Shown here: one piece after another, positions 8,362 to 18,110 of the stretch
How positions within the stretch are numbered: the stretch's first letter is position 1
Layout: every line of letters begins with the position of its first letter
From: Amycolatopsis sp. WQ 127309
GTDB taxonomy: Bacteria; Actinomycetota; Actinomycetes; Mycobacteriales; Pseudonocardiaceae
DNA: 64,000 nucleotides
Assembly (NCBI RefSeq): GCF_023023025.1
Contig: NZ_CP095481.1
Coordinates: forward strand, 4,526,001 to 4,590,000
Direction: 5' to 3'
Translations under genes and position numbers: made by a program
Notes under the pieces: model-generated
The model's database searches: none
What the model saw: the letters and a program-made list of their open reading frames with translations, nothing else
What the model was told of the DNA's origin: nothing

Positions 8362-9177
8362 TCACAGCTTCCGGTAGGGCGCCGGGCTGAGCCGGTCGCG
8401 GGCGAGCAGCTTCAGGTACTGCACCAGGGTCCGCCGCAGCTTCAGCTTGCTCGGCCCCTGCTTGCGGTCGTACCGCAGGGCCAGCGGGACCTCCGTGATC
8501 ACCGGGCGGCAGTGCCGGAGCTTGAGCAGCAGTTCCACCATGCAGGCGAAGCCCTGTTCCTCGATGAGCCGTTCGCCCCAGTGGGCCGACGCCCTGGCCA
8601 GCAACGAGGCGCGGTACGCGCGGTAGCCGCTCGTGAAGTCGCGGACGCCGTCGACGTCGAGCGCGCGGTGGAACAGCTGCGCCGCGCCACGGGAGAGCAT
8701 CCGCCGGCCGAACGGGGCGGTCCGGTCGTCCCCGCCCGGGACGAACCGCGAGCAGATGGCGACGTCGGCACCGGCGGTGATCTCCGCCTGCAGCAGGCGG
8801 ATCAGGCCGGGGTCGTGGGTGTCGTCGGCGTCCATCACGACGACGATGTCGTCGGGACCGGACTCTTCGAGCGCCGCCCGGAGCCCGGACAGCACGGCAC
8901 GGCCCAGCCCGAGGTTCACCAGGTGCCGCACCACCCGTACGTCGAGCCCGCCGAAGCCCGCCTCGGCCACGGACGCGGTGCGGTCGGCGGAACCGTCGTC
9001 GACGACCCAGACGGTGATCCGCTCGGTGAGCGCCACCTCGGCGAGCCGCCCGAGCAAGGAAGGCAGCGACGCCTCTTCGTTGAACGCGGGCAGGACGACG
9101 TGAGCCCGCCCGCTCGTCCGGACGGTGGGCCGGTCTGGTTTTGTTCTCGTAGCCAGACCGGCTTCTTCGAATGCCAC
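8362..9177 (-). CDS. Family 2 glycosyltransferase (DPM1-like)
   Basis: The 271-aa protein has the GT-A features VVLPAFNEEASLP, VWVVDDGSADRT and VMDADDTHDP (the metal-binding DxD region), and lacks long membrane segments. It resembles polyprenyl-phosphate mannosyl- or glucosyltransferases, which load a sugar on undecaprenyl phosphate. It is first of a two-gene operon with the FAD oxidoreductase. The pair may produce or modify a lipid-linked sugar for the polysaccharide. Confidence 0.85.
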   Translation of the reverse strand: MAFEEAGLATRTKPDRPTVRTSGRAHVVLPAFNEEASLPSLLGRLAEVALTERITVWVVDDGSADRTASVAEAGFGGLDVRVVRHLVNLGLGRAVLSGLRAALEESGPDDIVVVMDADDTHDPGLIRLLQAEITAGADVAICSRFVPGGDDRTAPFGRRMLSRGAAQLFHRALDVDGVRDFTSGYRAYRASLLARASAHWGERLIEEQGFACMVELLLKLRHCRPVITEVPLALRYDRKQGPSKLKLRRTLVQYLKLLARDRLSPAPYRKL

Positions 9178-9567
9178 GGTTCCCCTTCGGGTGCTCGGTG
9201 CGGTCGGCGACCGTAGCCTTTGGTTCGGCTGTCAGCTCATATTCGGCTAGATTGGGTCTTTTCTTTAGTGCCGCCCGCTGTCCCCCGAAAGGAGGGGACG
9301 TCACCGGAATCACGCGGTGTTCCCCTGAGTCGCTGAAAGGGGTTCACAGCAGCCCTCGTTCGAGTGATTCCGAAATATTTCCGGGTCAGCTGCACCCGAT
9401 GGAACCGAATGTGCCCTGAATGGCTGAGTTACGACGAGAGCGGAAGAATGGTGCTGGTACCACAACTGTTCCGGCGGGATTCAAGATCGGCACCCCGCCG
9501 GGCCCGCTCCGCGGTGGCAGCCGGACCACGTTTCCGCTCGCCACCCTTCCCGAAGAGGCCGACTCCC
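9178..9567. other. 390-nt divergent intergenic region
   Basis: This separates the GT2 operon from the sugar transferase. A less GC-rich stretch at about 9235-9270 probably holds the leftward promoter. A weak inverted repeat GTCCCC/GGGGAC lies at 9280-9299. The sugar-transferase frame is open from 9364, so part of this may be coding if an earlier start is used. Confidence 0.5.
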
Positions 9568-10998
9568 GTGACTGAACCGAGAACCTCCGTGCTCCCCGGG
9601 CCGGTGCCGGCCCCGCGGCGACACCGACCGGGTGAGCAGCCGCTGCGGCCGGCTCGGGGCCGGCCGTTCCTGACCCGGGTCAACGCCGTTGTGGTGCTTC
9701 TGGTCGCGGTCGACGTCGTCTCGTGGCTGGTCGCGATTGCCCTGGCAGGGGCGGGGCTGCCGGGGGCGGTGGCGGCCGGCGCCGCGCTGTGGGGCACCCG
9801 GGCGGCCGGCCGCGTCCACCGGCGTCGCCTGTGGCTCTCGTGGCTGCAGGACCTCCCGCGATCGGTCGCCGCCACGGGAATCGCGTTCGCGCTCGTCACC
9901 GGCGTCACGCTCGTCGCGGGCCCCGCGGCTGCGGGGATGGCCGACGCGCAGCGGCTGGTCCTGGTGTTCGCCGTGCTCAGCGAGTGCACGAGGCCGTGGG
10001 TCTTCGCGCTCGGCCGGTGGGGCCGTCGCCGGCTCCGGCGCTGCGACCGGGCCATCGTCGTCGGCTCGGGTGCTTCCGGCGGTGATCTCGTCCGCACCAT
10101 GCTGCAGCACCCCGAGTTCGGCCTCCTGCCGGTCGGCTTCGTCCCGTCCGGCCCGGACGCGGAACCCGGTGACGTTCCGGCGGACCTGTTCGAGGACGAC
10201 CTGGCCGAGGCGATTTCCCGGCTCGGGGCGGGCACGGTCGTGCTCGCCCACTCCCGTGACCACGACGGCTCGATCGTCGACGCGGCCGTCACCGCGCACC
10301 GGCTCGGGTGCGTCACCCTGGCGCTGCCCCGCCTGTTCGCGCTTGCGCCCGACGGGTCCGGGACCGACCGGCTCCGCAGCTACCCCCTGGTGTGGCTGGC
10401 CGGGGCGCCGACCCGACGACCCACCTGGTGGGTCAAGCGCGCGGTCGAGACCACGCTGGCCGCCGCGGCGCTCGCCGCGCTGTCCCCGGTCATCGCCCTG
10501 TGCGCGCTGGCGGTCCTGGTGGAGAGCGGCTTTCCGGTGATCTTCCGCCAGGTGCGGGTCGGCGTGGCCGGCCGGACGTTCCTGCTCTACAAGATCCGCA
10601 GCGTCCGGCCGGCCACCGTCGACGATGCGCAGACCCGGTGGTCGGTCGTGGGGGACGCCCGGGTCGGACCGGTCGGCCGCTTCCTGCGACGGTCCTCTTT
10701 GGACGAGCTGCCGCAGCTGTGGAACGTCGTGCGCGGAGACATGGCGCTGGTCGGGCCGAGGCCGGAACGTCCCCTGTTCGTCAACGAGTTCTCCGCCGTC
10801 CACGACTTCTACTGGGCCCGGCACCGCGTGCCGACCGGGCTGACCGGGCTCGCCCAGGTCCACGGACTGCGCGGGGACACCTCGATCGCCGACCGGGCGC
10901 GCTACGACAACTACTACATCGCCAACTGGTCGCTCTGGCTGGACGTCAAGATCATCATCCTCACGGTGGGAGAACTGCTGTGCCGAAGGCCACGCTGA
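9568..10998 (+). CDS. Polyprenyl-phosphate sugar-1-phosphate transferase (initiating EPS transferase)
   Basis: The 476-aa membrane protein has hydrophobic segments in its first 170 residues, a Rossmann-like middle part (VVGSGASGGDLV) and a C-terminal bacterial sugar transferase domain. The domain shows FRQVRVGVAGR, a YKIRS motif, LDELPQLWNV and TGLAQVHGLRGDTS. This enzyme class transfers a sugar phosphate to undecaprenyl phosphate, starting repeat-unit assembly. The GTG at 9568 (AAGAGG about 9 nt upstream) gives a normal N-terminus; ATG at 9448 is an alternative. The next gene starts inside its 3' end. Confidence 0.88.
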   Translation: MTEPRTSVLPGPVPAPRRHRPGEQPLRPARGRPFLTRVNAVVVLLVAVDVVSWLVAIALAGAGLPGAVAAGAALWGTRAAGRVHRRRLWLSWLQDLPRSVAATGIAFALVTGVTLVAGPAAAGMADAQRLVLVFAVLSECTRPWVFALGRWGRRRLRRCDRAIVVGSGASGGDLVRTMLQHPEFGLLPVGFVPSGPDAEPGDVPADLFEDDLAEAISRLGAGTVVLAHSRDHDGSIVDAAVTAHRLGCVTLALPRLFALAPDGSGTDRLRSYPLVWLAGAPTRRPTWWVKRAVETTLAAAALAALSPVIALCALAVLVESGFPVIFRQVRVGVAGRTFLLYKIRSVRPATVDDAQTRWSVVGDARVGPVGRFLRRSSLDELPQLWNVVRGDMALVGPRPERPLFVNEFSAVHDFYWARHRVPTGLTGLAQVHGLRGDTSIADRARYDNYYIANWSLWLDVKIIILTVGELLCRRPR

Positions 10999-12296
10999 CG
11001 CGCGAACACCCGGCGATCACCCGCCTCCTCGTCTGGGGCGCCGCCCTCGTCCTGGCGGCGGGCAGCGTCGCGGGGTGCACCACGAATTCGCCACAAGAGG
11101 TGGCGTACGCGGTGTCCGTGCCACCGCCGAAACCCCTGGCGCCGTGTGCGTGGTGGTACGGGATCGGCCAGCCGCCGACGGCGCGGGAGCTGACGCTGGC
11201 GGCCCGGCGGTACGAGGTGGTCGTGCTCAACGCCGACCAGGGCGCGGCGATGCGGCGGCTCCACGAGCTCAACCCGCAGATCAAGGTGCTCGCGTACAAG
11301 GACCTTTCCAGTACCCGGAACTACCCCGGGGCGGTCGACGGGGGTAAGGACGCGCAGTTCCTGCCCAGCGGCATCGGGTACGTCGCGGCGGAGCAGAACC
11401 ACCCCGAGTGGTTCGCGACCGACGCCAACCACGGCCGCATCGAGTGGCAGGGCTACCCGAAGCACTGGCAGATGACGGTGTGGGACCCGGCCTACCAGCA
11501 GGCCTGGAGCTCCGCGGTGGTCGCCGAAGTGACCGGGGAAGGCTGGGACGGCGTCCTCGCGGACAACGACTTCAACTCGCTCAGCCACTACTCGAGGGCG
11601 ATCCTCATCGGCACCACGACCGCGGCCCAGACCGACCGGAAGCTGCGCGACGGCCTGGACGCCTTCCTCGCCTTGGTGGGCGAGGCGTTCCGGAAGGCGG
11701 GGAAGCTGTTCGTGCCGAACGTCTCGGAGACGCACCTGACGCCGGGCCGGTGGACGGCGCACTCGCGCTTCGGCGGGGCGATGGAGGAGAACTTCGGGTT
11801 CCGCGAAGACAGCGGGAACGGCGGCCTGCTCACCTTCCGCGGCAACGAGTTCCAGGAACTGCGCGCCCAAGCCGCCCTCGGCGAGTCGCTCCTGCTGCTC
11901 GTCACCAGGGCCAGGAGCGAGCAGCAGGACCGCGCGGGGTACGCCAGCGCGGCGCTGCTGGCGGGCCCCCGGACCTGCTGGACCCCGGCCACCACGGACG
12001 ACTACCGCGATCCCGAGTGGTCGGACCTGCAGGGCAGCGGTCTGGGTGAGGCGGTCGACGCCGCCGGCCGGCTGCCCGACGGCGTCTGGACCCGGACGTT
12101 CACCAACGGCTGGGTGGCGGTGAACCCGACGTCGGCCACCCGGACCGTGACCCCGCCGGCGGGCCTCGTCGCCGCGGGCGCTCCGGCGCGGGCGCGGACT
12201 TCGCCGCCGTCCACGGATCCGCCGTCTTCGCCACCGCCGCCCGCGTCGATCGAGCTGGCGGCCGCCGACGGGCTGGTGATGGTCAAGCCGAAGTAG
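10980..12296 (+). CDS. Lipoprotein resembling a putative glycoside hydrolase
   Basis: The GTG at 10980 has GGGAG 7 nt upstream and lies 19 nt inside the sugar transferase gene, so the two are coupled. The 438-aa product has a lipoprotein signal ending in GSVAGC (Cys33). It then has a barrel-like domain with WYGIGQPP, YKDLSSTRNY, a DGVLADNDFNS strand and VPNVSE. This resembles the uncharacterised GHL-type putative glycosyl hydrolases, where the Asp of the ADND segment may be catalytic. A Pro/Ser-rich tail follows. It probably trims or modifies the exported polysaccharide at the cell surface. The family match is from pattern only. Confidence 0.7.
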   Translation: MPKATLTREHPAITRLLVWGAALVLAAGSVAGCTTNSPQEVAYAVSVPPPKPLAPCAWWYGIGQPPTARELTLAARRYEVVVLNADQGAAMRRLHELNPQIKVLAYKDLSSTRNYPGAVDGGKDAQFLPSGIGYVAAEQNHPEWFATDANHGRIEWQGYPKHWQMTVWDPAYQQAWSSAVVAEVTGEGWDGVLADNDFNSLSHYSRAILIGTTTAAQTDRKLRDGLDAFLALVGEAFRKAGKLFVPNVSETHLTPGRWTAHSRFGGAMEENFGFREDSGNGGLLTFRGNEFQELRAQAALGESLLLLVTRARSEQQDRAGYASAALLAGPRTCWTPATTDDYRDPEWSDLQGSGLGEAVDAAGRLPDGVWTRTFTNGWVAVNPTSATRTVTPPAGLVAAGAPARARTSPPSTDPPSSPPPPASIELAAADGLVMVKPK

Positions 12297-13398
12297 CGTT
12301 CGGGGCACCGATCAGCGAGGCGTACAGGTCGAGGTGCCGCCGTGCGCACACCGCCGGGGCGTACCGCTGCCGGGCCCGCGCGGCGAGGAGGGCGCCGATC
12401 CGGGCCGGAGCCGGGTCGGCGAACAGCCCGCTCAGGCAGTCCGCCATCGCGGCGACGTTTCCCGGCGGTACCAGGAATCCCGGGTCCAGCATGTCGGCCA
12501 CGCCACCGGTGTCGGTGGCCACGACGGGTTTCCCGGCCGCCATCGCCTCGGCGACGACGAGGGGTTGCTGCTCCATGGTGGACGGCAGCACCAGTGCGTC
12601 CGCGGCGGCCAGCAGCGCGGGGACGTCCGGCCGGAAGCCGAGGAACGTGACGCGCCCGGCCAGCGGGGCCGCCTGCGCGGCCCGTTCCGCTTCGGCGCGC
12701 TGCGGGCCGTCACCCACGACGGTCAGCTCGGCGCCGGCGGGCAGGACGCCCGGTACCGCCAGCGCCGCGAGCAGGTCGAGGATTCCCTTGCGCTCCACCA
12801 GCAGGCCCACGAAGATCAGGTGCCGCACCGGCCCGGCCGGCGGGCTCGCCGCACCCAGCTCGACGCAGTTGTCGATCCGCGTCAGCCGGTTCGCGGGCAC
12901 CTTGAGCCGCCGGTGCAGGAACCGGCCCATCGCTTCCGCGGGCACGACCGTGTGGTCGAGGACGCGCGCGACCACGGCGTCCGCCGCGAGCACCGTCCGG
13001 GTGTAGGCGGACGGCCCGGGAGCCCGGCACCGGCCGCGGAACCACGGCTCCGCCACGTCGTCCGGGACGCCGTGGTAGGTCTGGAGCAGCGCCGGCCGGG
13101 GGCCGCGGGCGAAGCGGAGCCCCGCGACCACGAGGCCCGCCCGCCGGTCCTGCGCGTGCACCACGTCCGGCCGCCAGTCCCGGATCGCCGACCGCGCCCG
13201 GTTCGCGGCCGCGAGGTCCTCCTTGTCCGGCACCGGGAGGTGCTCGTGGTGACCGTCGATCAGCTCGGCCCCGCGTGCGGGTACCGGCCCGAAGACGCGC
13301 ACGTCGACGCCCTCGTCGAGCAGCGTCGCCGCGAGCCGCACGGTGACGTCCACCGGCCCGCCCCGGTCCTGGGTCAGCACGTAGGCGATGCGTGTCAT
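12283..13398 (-). CDS. Family 4 glycosyltransferase
   Basis: The 371-aa GT-B enzyme has the retaining GT4 layout: an N-terminal acceptor domain, then HLIFVGLLVERKG, ELTVVGDGP, VTFLGFRPDVPALL and the EX7E-type region STMEQQPLVVAEAMAAGKPVV. It would add a sugar to a lipid-linked repeat unit at the cytoplasmic face. It is the last gene of the leftward operon. Its ATG overlaps the previous stop as ATGA, and its own stop overlaps the convergent lipoprotein gene by 14 nt. Confidence 0.88.
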   Translation of the reverse strand: MTRIAYVLTQDRGGPVDVTVRLAATLLDEGVDVRVFGPVPARGAELIDGHHEHLPVPDKEDLAAANRARSAIRDWRPDVVHAQDRRAGLVVAGLRFARGPRPALLQTYHGVPDDVAEPWFRGRCRAPGPSAYTRTVLAADAVVARVLDHTVVPAEAMGRFLHRRLKVPANRLTRIDNCVELGAASPPAGPVRHLIFVGLLVERKGILDLLAALAVPGVLPAGAELTVVGDGPQRAEAERAAQAAPLAGRVTFLGFRPDVPALLAAADALVLPSTMEQQPLVVAEAMAAGKPVVATDTGGVADMLDPGFLVPPGNVAAMADCLSGLFADPAPARIGALLAARARQRYAPAVCARRHLDLYASLIGAPNATSA

Positions 13399-14504
13399 GG
13401 GATCCGCTCCGAGGCCGTGAGTTCGTCGACGAGCGCGGCGACCTGGTCGGTCATCCGGTTCCGGTCGAAGGAGAGTTCCGCCCGGCGGCGGCCGCGTTCG
13501 CCCTCGCGCGCGCCCAGCTCCGGGTCCGCGAACCGGGCGACCACCGCTTCGGCGAGTGAGCCGAGGTCACCGGGCGGCAGGACGGCACCGGCGTCGGCGA
13601 CGCTCTGCCGCATCCCGCCGACGTCGAAGGCGACCACGGGCCGCGCGCACGCCATCGCCTCCAGCGGCACCAGCGCCATGCCTTCGGCGCGCGACGGGAG
13701 GACCACGACGTCCGCGGCCGTGTAGAACGCCGCCGGGTCGTCGGTGTGTCCCCACCACCGCACCGATTCGTGCGCGGCCACCGGGTGGCGTTCCCGCCAC
13801 ACGGCGCCCATCGGCCCGTCTCCGGCGAGCACCAGGGTGGCGTCCGGGAACCGGCGCAGGACGTCGGGCCACGCGGACAGCAGCTGGTCCTGGCCCTTGA
13901 GCTCGGCCAGCCGGCCGAGGCAGACGGCGATCGGCGCCCGCGTGGGCAGGCCCAGGCGCCGCCGCGCCGCGACCCGGTCGCCCGGAGCGAACCGGGCCGT
14001 GTCGACGCCGTTGCAGACGACTTCCGCGTTCGCTGTCACGCCCGCCTCGCGACCGGCCGCGAGCTCGTCGTCGCTGACGCACACGACGAGGTGGGTCCAC
14101 CGGGACGCGACCCGCTCCCAGGCGGCGGAGGCCCAGCGAAGCGGTCCGCACGCTGTCTCGAAGGACCACAGGTGCGGCTGGAACACCGTCGGCCGGCCAC
14201 CGCGCAACGCCAGCCGTCCGGCCAGCCCGGCCTTGGAGCTGTGCAGGTGCACCACGTCCGGCGTCAGTTCCGCGAGGAGCCGCCGCAACCGCAGCGTTTC
14301 CCCGGCCACGTGCGGGCCGGGGGAGCGGGTCGCGGCCCAGCCGCGCACTTCGATCCCGGCTTGCCGGGCGCGTCCGGCGAGCCAGCTCGACGGCGGGCAC
14401 ACCACGGCGACGGACCAGCCCCGGTCCCGTTGCGCCACGGCCAGTTCCAGCACGACCACCGCCACTCCCGCGGTGCCCGGCTGGGAGACGTGCACGACCT
14501 TCAC
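13395..14504 (-). CDS. Family 4 glycosyltransferase
   Basis: The 369-aa GT-B enzyme begins at a GTG that overlaps the flippase stop as GTGA. Recognisable elements are HVSQPGTAGVAVV, PDVVHLHSSKAGL, CLGRLAELKGQD, LVLAGDGPMG and the donor-site segment SRAEGMALVPLEAMACARPVVA. The open frame extends far upstream only as a shadow of the flippase. It is one of three GT4 enzymes here, suggesting at least three transfer steps after the initiating sugar. Donor and linkage are unknown. Confidence 0.88.
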   Translation of the reverse strand: MKVVHVSQPGTAGVAVVVLELAVAQRDRGWSVAVVCPPSSWLAGRARQAGIEVRGWAATRSPGPHVAGETLRLRRLLAELTPDVVHLHSSKAGLAGRLALRGGRPTVFQPHLWSFETACGPLRWASAAWERVASRWTHLVVCVSDDELAAGREAGVTANAEVVCNGVDTARFAPGDRVAARRRLGLPTRAPIAVCLGRLAELKGQDQLLSAWPDVLRRFPDATLVLAGDGPMGAVWRERHPVAAHESVRWWGHTDDPAAFYTAADVVVLPSRAEGMALVPLEAMACARPVVAFDVGGMRQSVADAGAVLPPGDLGSLAEAVVARFADPELGAREGERGRRRAELSFDRNRMTDQVAALVDELTASERIP

Positions 14505-15937
14505 CGGAGCCCGCCCCGGCGCAGCTCGGTCAGCGCGGTGCGCTGGAGCAGCACGGTCACGCCGGTGTAGGCGGCGGCGAGTACCGCGCCTTCGGCGAAG
14601 GCGCCCGGCAGCGAGTCCGCGGGCCCAAAGAACCCCGCGTGGTCCAGGAGCAGGGCGGGCACCGCCCCGGCGGCGCAGGCGCCCAGCACCCGCGCGAACA
14701 CCCCCGCCAGCTCGGCCGGCGGCGGGGCCACGCCGAGCCCGGCCAGCACCCGCCAGGCGAGCGGCACGACCAGCCACGCCGCCGCGAACTGGACGGCGGC
14801 GACGGCCTCGATCCCCGCGTGGGTCAGCAGCACCAGCCCGGCCACGAGCAGGACCAGGTGGGTGCTCTCGAGCGCCAGGTACCGCCGGACCTGCCCGGTC
14901 GCCTTCACCGCCTGGTACCAGACCTGCAGCAGGCAGATCCCCGCGCCGTAGCCGGCCAGCAGCACGAGCGGGCCGGCCGCGGCCGCCCAGCGCGCGCCCA
15001 GCAGGACGACGCGGTCGGCGAGCACGGCCAGCGCGACGTAGAGGCCACCGGTGATCACGAGCACCGCGCGGGTGAACCTGGTGACCGCCCAGGCCAGCGG
15101 TCGGCCGTCGCGCCGCAACCGCGTGAAGACCGGGAAGGCCACCGCGCCGAGCACGACCGCCACCATGATGTACGGCACCCAGGCGAGCCGGTAGGCCAGC
15201 GAGTAGACGCCGACCGCGGCCGGACCCAGCACGTGCCCGGCCGCCAGGTAGTCGAGGTTCACCAGCAGCGCTCCCACGACGGCCGCGGGTCCGACGACCG
15301 CGATCCAGCGCAGGGCTTCCCCGGCTGCCGCGGTGTCCCAGCACGGCCGCACCCCGCCGCCGGCCAGTGCGCCGAGCAGTGGCTGGGCCACCGCCGTGCC
15401 CACCAGGCCGAGCACCAGCGAGGCGGGCCCGGCGCCGGCGACGGCGAGCCCGACGGTCAGCGCGGCGCCCAGGACGGCGCTGCCGCCGTCGGGCAGCATC
15501 CGCCGCCGGAAGTCCAGCTCGCGGTGCATCAGTCCCATCTGGACGCCGCCGGCGGCCGAGAACGGCAGGCCGGCTGCGGCCAGGCGGACCAGGCCGGCGG
15601 CGTCCGGCACGCCGAGCACCGCGGTGATCGGGCCCGCGGCGGCCACGAGCGCGAGCGCCAGGACCAGGCCGGCCCCCACACTCATCGTGAGGACGGTGCC
15701 CGCCATCCGGCGCGGATCGCGTCCGGTGCGGCCGAGCACGTCGTAGACGCCGATCGACTGCACCACCTGGCCGAGGTTGACCAGGGACACCGCCAGCGCC
15801 ACGACCCCCAGCTGTCCCTCCGTCAGCACGGCCGCGAGCACCAGCGTGACCAGCATCTGGCTGCTCTTGCTCACCAGGTTGACGACACCCAGCCACAAGG
15901 AGCCGCGGACCGCGCGCGTGCCGAGCTCGCCGGTCAT
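14501..15937 (-). CDS. Wzx-like flippase (MOP superfamily)
   Basis: The 478-aa protein is almost entirely hydrophobic, with about 12-14 membrane segments. It opens with GTRAVRGSLWLGVVNLVSKSSQMLV, typical of polysaccharide biosynthesis (MOP) transporters. It would flip undecaprenyl-linked repeat units across the membrane for polymerisation by the O-antigen-ligase-type protein of this operon. The start ATG at 15937 overlaps the stop of the preceding gene by 4 nt. Confidence 0.85.
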   Translation of the reverse strand: MTGELGTRAVRGSLWLGVVNLVSKSSQMLVTLVLAAVLTEGQLGVVALAVSLVNLGQVVQSIGVYDVLGRTGRDPRRMAGTVLTMSVGAGLVLALALVAAAGPITAVLGVPDAAGLVRLAAAGLPFSAAGGVQMGLMHRELDFRRRMLPDGGSAVLGAALTVGLAVAGAGPASLVLGLVGTAVAQPLLGALAGGGVRPCWDTAAAGEALRWIAVVGPAAVVGALLVNLDYLAAGHVLGPAAVGVYSLAYRLAWVPYIMVAVVLGAVAFPVFTRLRRDGRPLAWAVTRFTRAVLVITGGLYVALAVLADRVVLLGARWAAAAGPLVLLAGYGAGICLLQVWYQAVKATGQVRRYLALESTHLVLLVAGLVLLTHAGIEAVAAVQFAAAWLVVPLAWRVLAGLGVAPPPAELAGVFARVLGACAAGAVPALLLDHAGFFGPADSLPGAFAEGAVLAAAYTGVTVLLQRTALTELRRGGLR

Positions 15938-17238
15938 CCGGTGCTCCCGGCCGCGACCGGCCGGGCGGCGCGCACCCCGGTCAGCCGGACGGCGGCGAAC
16001 ACCAGCAGGCACCAGGAGACCACCACGGCGACACCGTCGAGGGTGACCGCCGCCCGCGCCCCGAACGCCGTCACCACGGCCGAGTCCACTGTGTACAGAT
16101 GGGCGAACGGCACGGCCAGCGCGAGGACCGCGAGTCCGGCCGTGCCCCAGCCGGGCTCGGACCGGTGCCGCCACCACAGCGCGGCGACCGCCGCCGTCGC
16201 GGGCACGGCGATCAGCACGTCCCCGGGCTGGTGCACCACGCACACCACGACCGCCAGGCAGGTGAGCAGATCGGCCACCGGTGCCGCCGCGGCCCGGTCG
16301 AGCCGCCGGACGAGCAGCGCGCTCACGACGAGCACACCGGCCAGCACCACCACCTCGACGCCGGCGGGCACCCAGCCGGTGACGCGGAACAGCACGGCGG
16401 CGACGTCGATGCGTTGCGCCGTCAGGGAGTCCACGGCGCCGTAGTCGGTGGCCCTGGCGTGCGTGAGGTTCGCGACGACGACGTCGGCGAACGGGCCGAT
16501 CCCGCCGCCGCGCACCACCAGCAGCAGCACGACCGGCAGGCTCGCGGCCGCCGCGAGCGCGGTCCCGGCCAGCGCCACCCGCCGGGAACCGCGGGCGAAC
16601 AGCAGGACCGCCAGCGGAAAGCCGTACTGCGGTTTCAGCCACGCGAGCGCGAGCGCCGCGGCGGCCCACCCCGGGCGGTCCCGCCGGGCCAGCAGCGCGC
16701 CCGCCGCGCCCAGCGCCACCAGGGGGTTGACCTGGCCGACGTAGAGCTGCGCCTTCCCGACCTGGCTGGTCACCAGCAGCGCCGCGACCACCACCGTGGC
16801 CAGGGCGAACGGGACGGGCACGAACCGCCGTGCCGCGTGCGCGGCCAAGGCTGCGAGCGCGATCAGCAGCAGCAGGGAGAACACCGCGAACGCCACCGCG
16901 CCGACGCGGTAGCCGGGCAGCACGAACGGCAGGTGCAGCAGCAGGTGGTACGGCTGGTAGAGGTTGAAGTCCTGGTGCACCGGCCAGTGCGCGAACATCG
17001 CGGCCGGGTCGTAGGGATCGCCGCCGGCGAGGAACTCCCGGATCGGGAAGTACAGCGCGTCGCGGAAGTCCTGCAACCGTTCCTCGGCCAGGTCGGCCGC
17101 GGTCGGCAGCGGAACCCGCCACGACGGCGCGAGGGCGTGCCAGGCTCCGACCGAGCCGGCGAGCGCCGCGACGACCAAGGCCACGCGTTGTCCCGGAGTC
17201 ATCCCTGAACCGCGGGTGGCGTGCTGTTCCGCACTCAT
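15934..17238 (-). CDS. GT87-like multi-spanning mannosyltransferase
   Basis: The 434-aa integral membrane protein has an early extracytoplasmic segment with QDFRDALYFP and GGDPYDP followed by about ten hydrophobic helices. This resembles GT-C / GT87 (DUF2029) enzymes, which use polyprenyl-phosphate sugars outside the membrane. An acidic pair near the first loop fits the catalytic site of that fold. It may use the lipid-sugar made by the GT2 enzyme at 8362. Both ends overlap their neighbours by 4 nt. Confidence 0.7.
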   Translation of the reverse strand: MSAEQHATRGSGMTPGQRVALVVAALAGSVGAWHALAPSWRVPLPTAADLAEERLQDFRDALYFPIREFLAGGDPYDPAAMFAHWPVHQDFNLYQPYHLLLHLPFVLPGYRVGAVAFAVFSLLLLIALAALAAHAARRFVPVPFALATVVVAALLVTSQVGKAQLYVGQVNPLVALGAAGALLARRDRPGWAAAALALAWLKPQYGFPLAVLLFARGSRRVALAGTALAAAASLPVVLLLVVRGGGIGPFADVVVANLTHARATDYGAVDSLTAQRIDVAAVLFRVTGWVPAGVEVVVLAGVLVVSALLVRRLDRAAAAPVADLLTCLAVVVCVVHQPGDVLIAVPATAAVAALWWRHRSEPGWGTAGLAVLALAVPFAHLYTVDSAVVTAFGARAAVTLDGVAVVVSWCLLVFAAVRLTGVRAARPVAAGSTG

Positions 17239-18110
17239 GCCAGCACCACCGCCACGAGCACGGCGTCGGCCGGGAGCACACCGACGGCCGCGGTCAGCTC
17301 GTCGTACCGGTGCCGTCCGGTCGCCGCCACCGCGACGACCGACGTGCCGTCACCACTTCCGCCGTCCGGGAGCGCGGCCGCCAGCTTGGCGGCCGCCTCG
17401 GCGAGCCCCGGACCGACCGGCAGCACCCGGAGCGGCCGGCCGGCCGCGTGGCCGAGGAGGGCCAGCCGGTCGGTGGCCGCCGGGTCGTGCCCGTGCACCA
17501 CCGCCACGGGACGGTGGATCCCCGCCGCGGCCAGCGCGCGGCGCAGCGCGCCCGTGCCACCGCGCGGCCTCGCCGGTGCCGACCGGCGCACGGCCGCCGT
17601 GGCGAGCCCGGCGGCCACGGCCGCGACCAGCGCCAGCCCGGTCACCAGCGGTGCGTCCGGAGCCACCGCGACCACGTCGGGCCGGGGATCCAGTACGCGC
17701 AGCCGTCCCACCGGTGCCAGCAGGTTCGCGTCGATCATCGCCTTGCCCAGCGCGGTCGCCGTCGCCCCCGCCTGCTGCGCCGACGGCGCGCGCACCGACA
17801 GGCGGGCGAGCCCGGAGGCCGGCACCAGCTCCACGGACACCCGGTCCCCGAGGTCCTCGGGCGGGTAGCCCGACGCCGGGGCCGCCGCCTGCAGCACCGA
17901 CGGGCTGCGGGCCAGTTCCACCAGCGCGGGCAGCGCGAGCGAGACGACCTCGCCGTACTGCGGGGCCGCGCCGTCCACCCGGCCGGCGGCGGGCTCGGCC
18001 AGCAGGCTCACCCGGCCCTGGTACTCCTCGCCGCGCGTCAGGCCCACGAGCAGGACCAGCAAGCCGACCGTCAGCGCGACGGCGACGCTCAAGCCGATCG
18101 TGCGCCTCAC
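17235..18110 (-). CDS. Wzz-like chain-length determinant membrane protein
   Basis: The 291-aa protein starts at a GTG coupled to the upstream GT4 stop. A first membrane helix (about residues 5-25) is followed by a mixed helical extracytoplasmic part with GEVVSLALPALVELARSPSVL and a second helix near residue 160. A short cytoplasmic C-domain (VVHGHDPAATDR) lacks a recognisable Walker A tyrosine-kinase motif. This layout matches Wzz/YveK-type co-polymerases, which set chain length. The C-domain may be a degenerate regulatory part. Confidence 0.7.
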   Translation of the reverse strand: MRRTIGLSVAVALTVGLLVLLVGLTRGEEYQGRVSLLAEPAAGRVDGAAPQYGEVVSLALPALVELARSPSVLQAAAPASGYPPEDLGDRVSVELVPASGLARLSVRAPSAQQAGATATALGKAMIDANLLAPVGRLRVLDPRPDVVAVAPDAPLVTGLALVAAVAAGLATAAVRRSAPARPRGGTGALRRALAAAGIHRPVAVVHGHDPAATDRLALLGHAAGRPLRVLPVGPGLAEAAAKLAAALPDGGSGDGTSVVAVAATGRHRYDELTAAVGVLPADAVLVAVVLA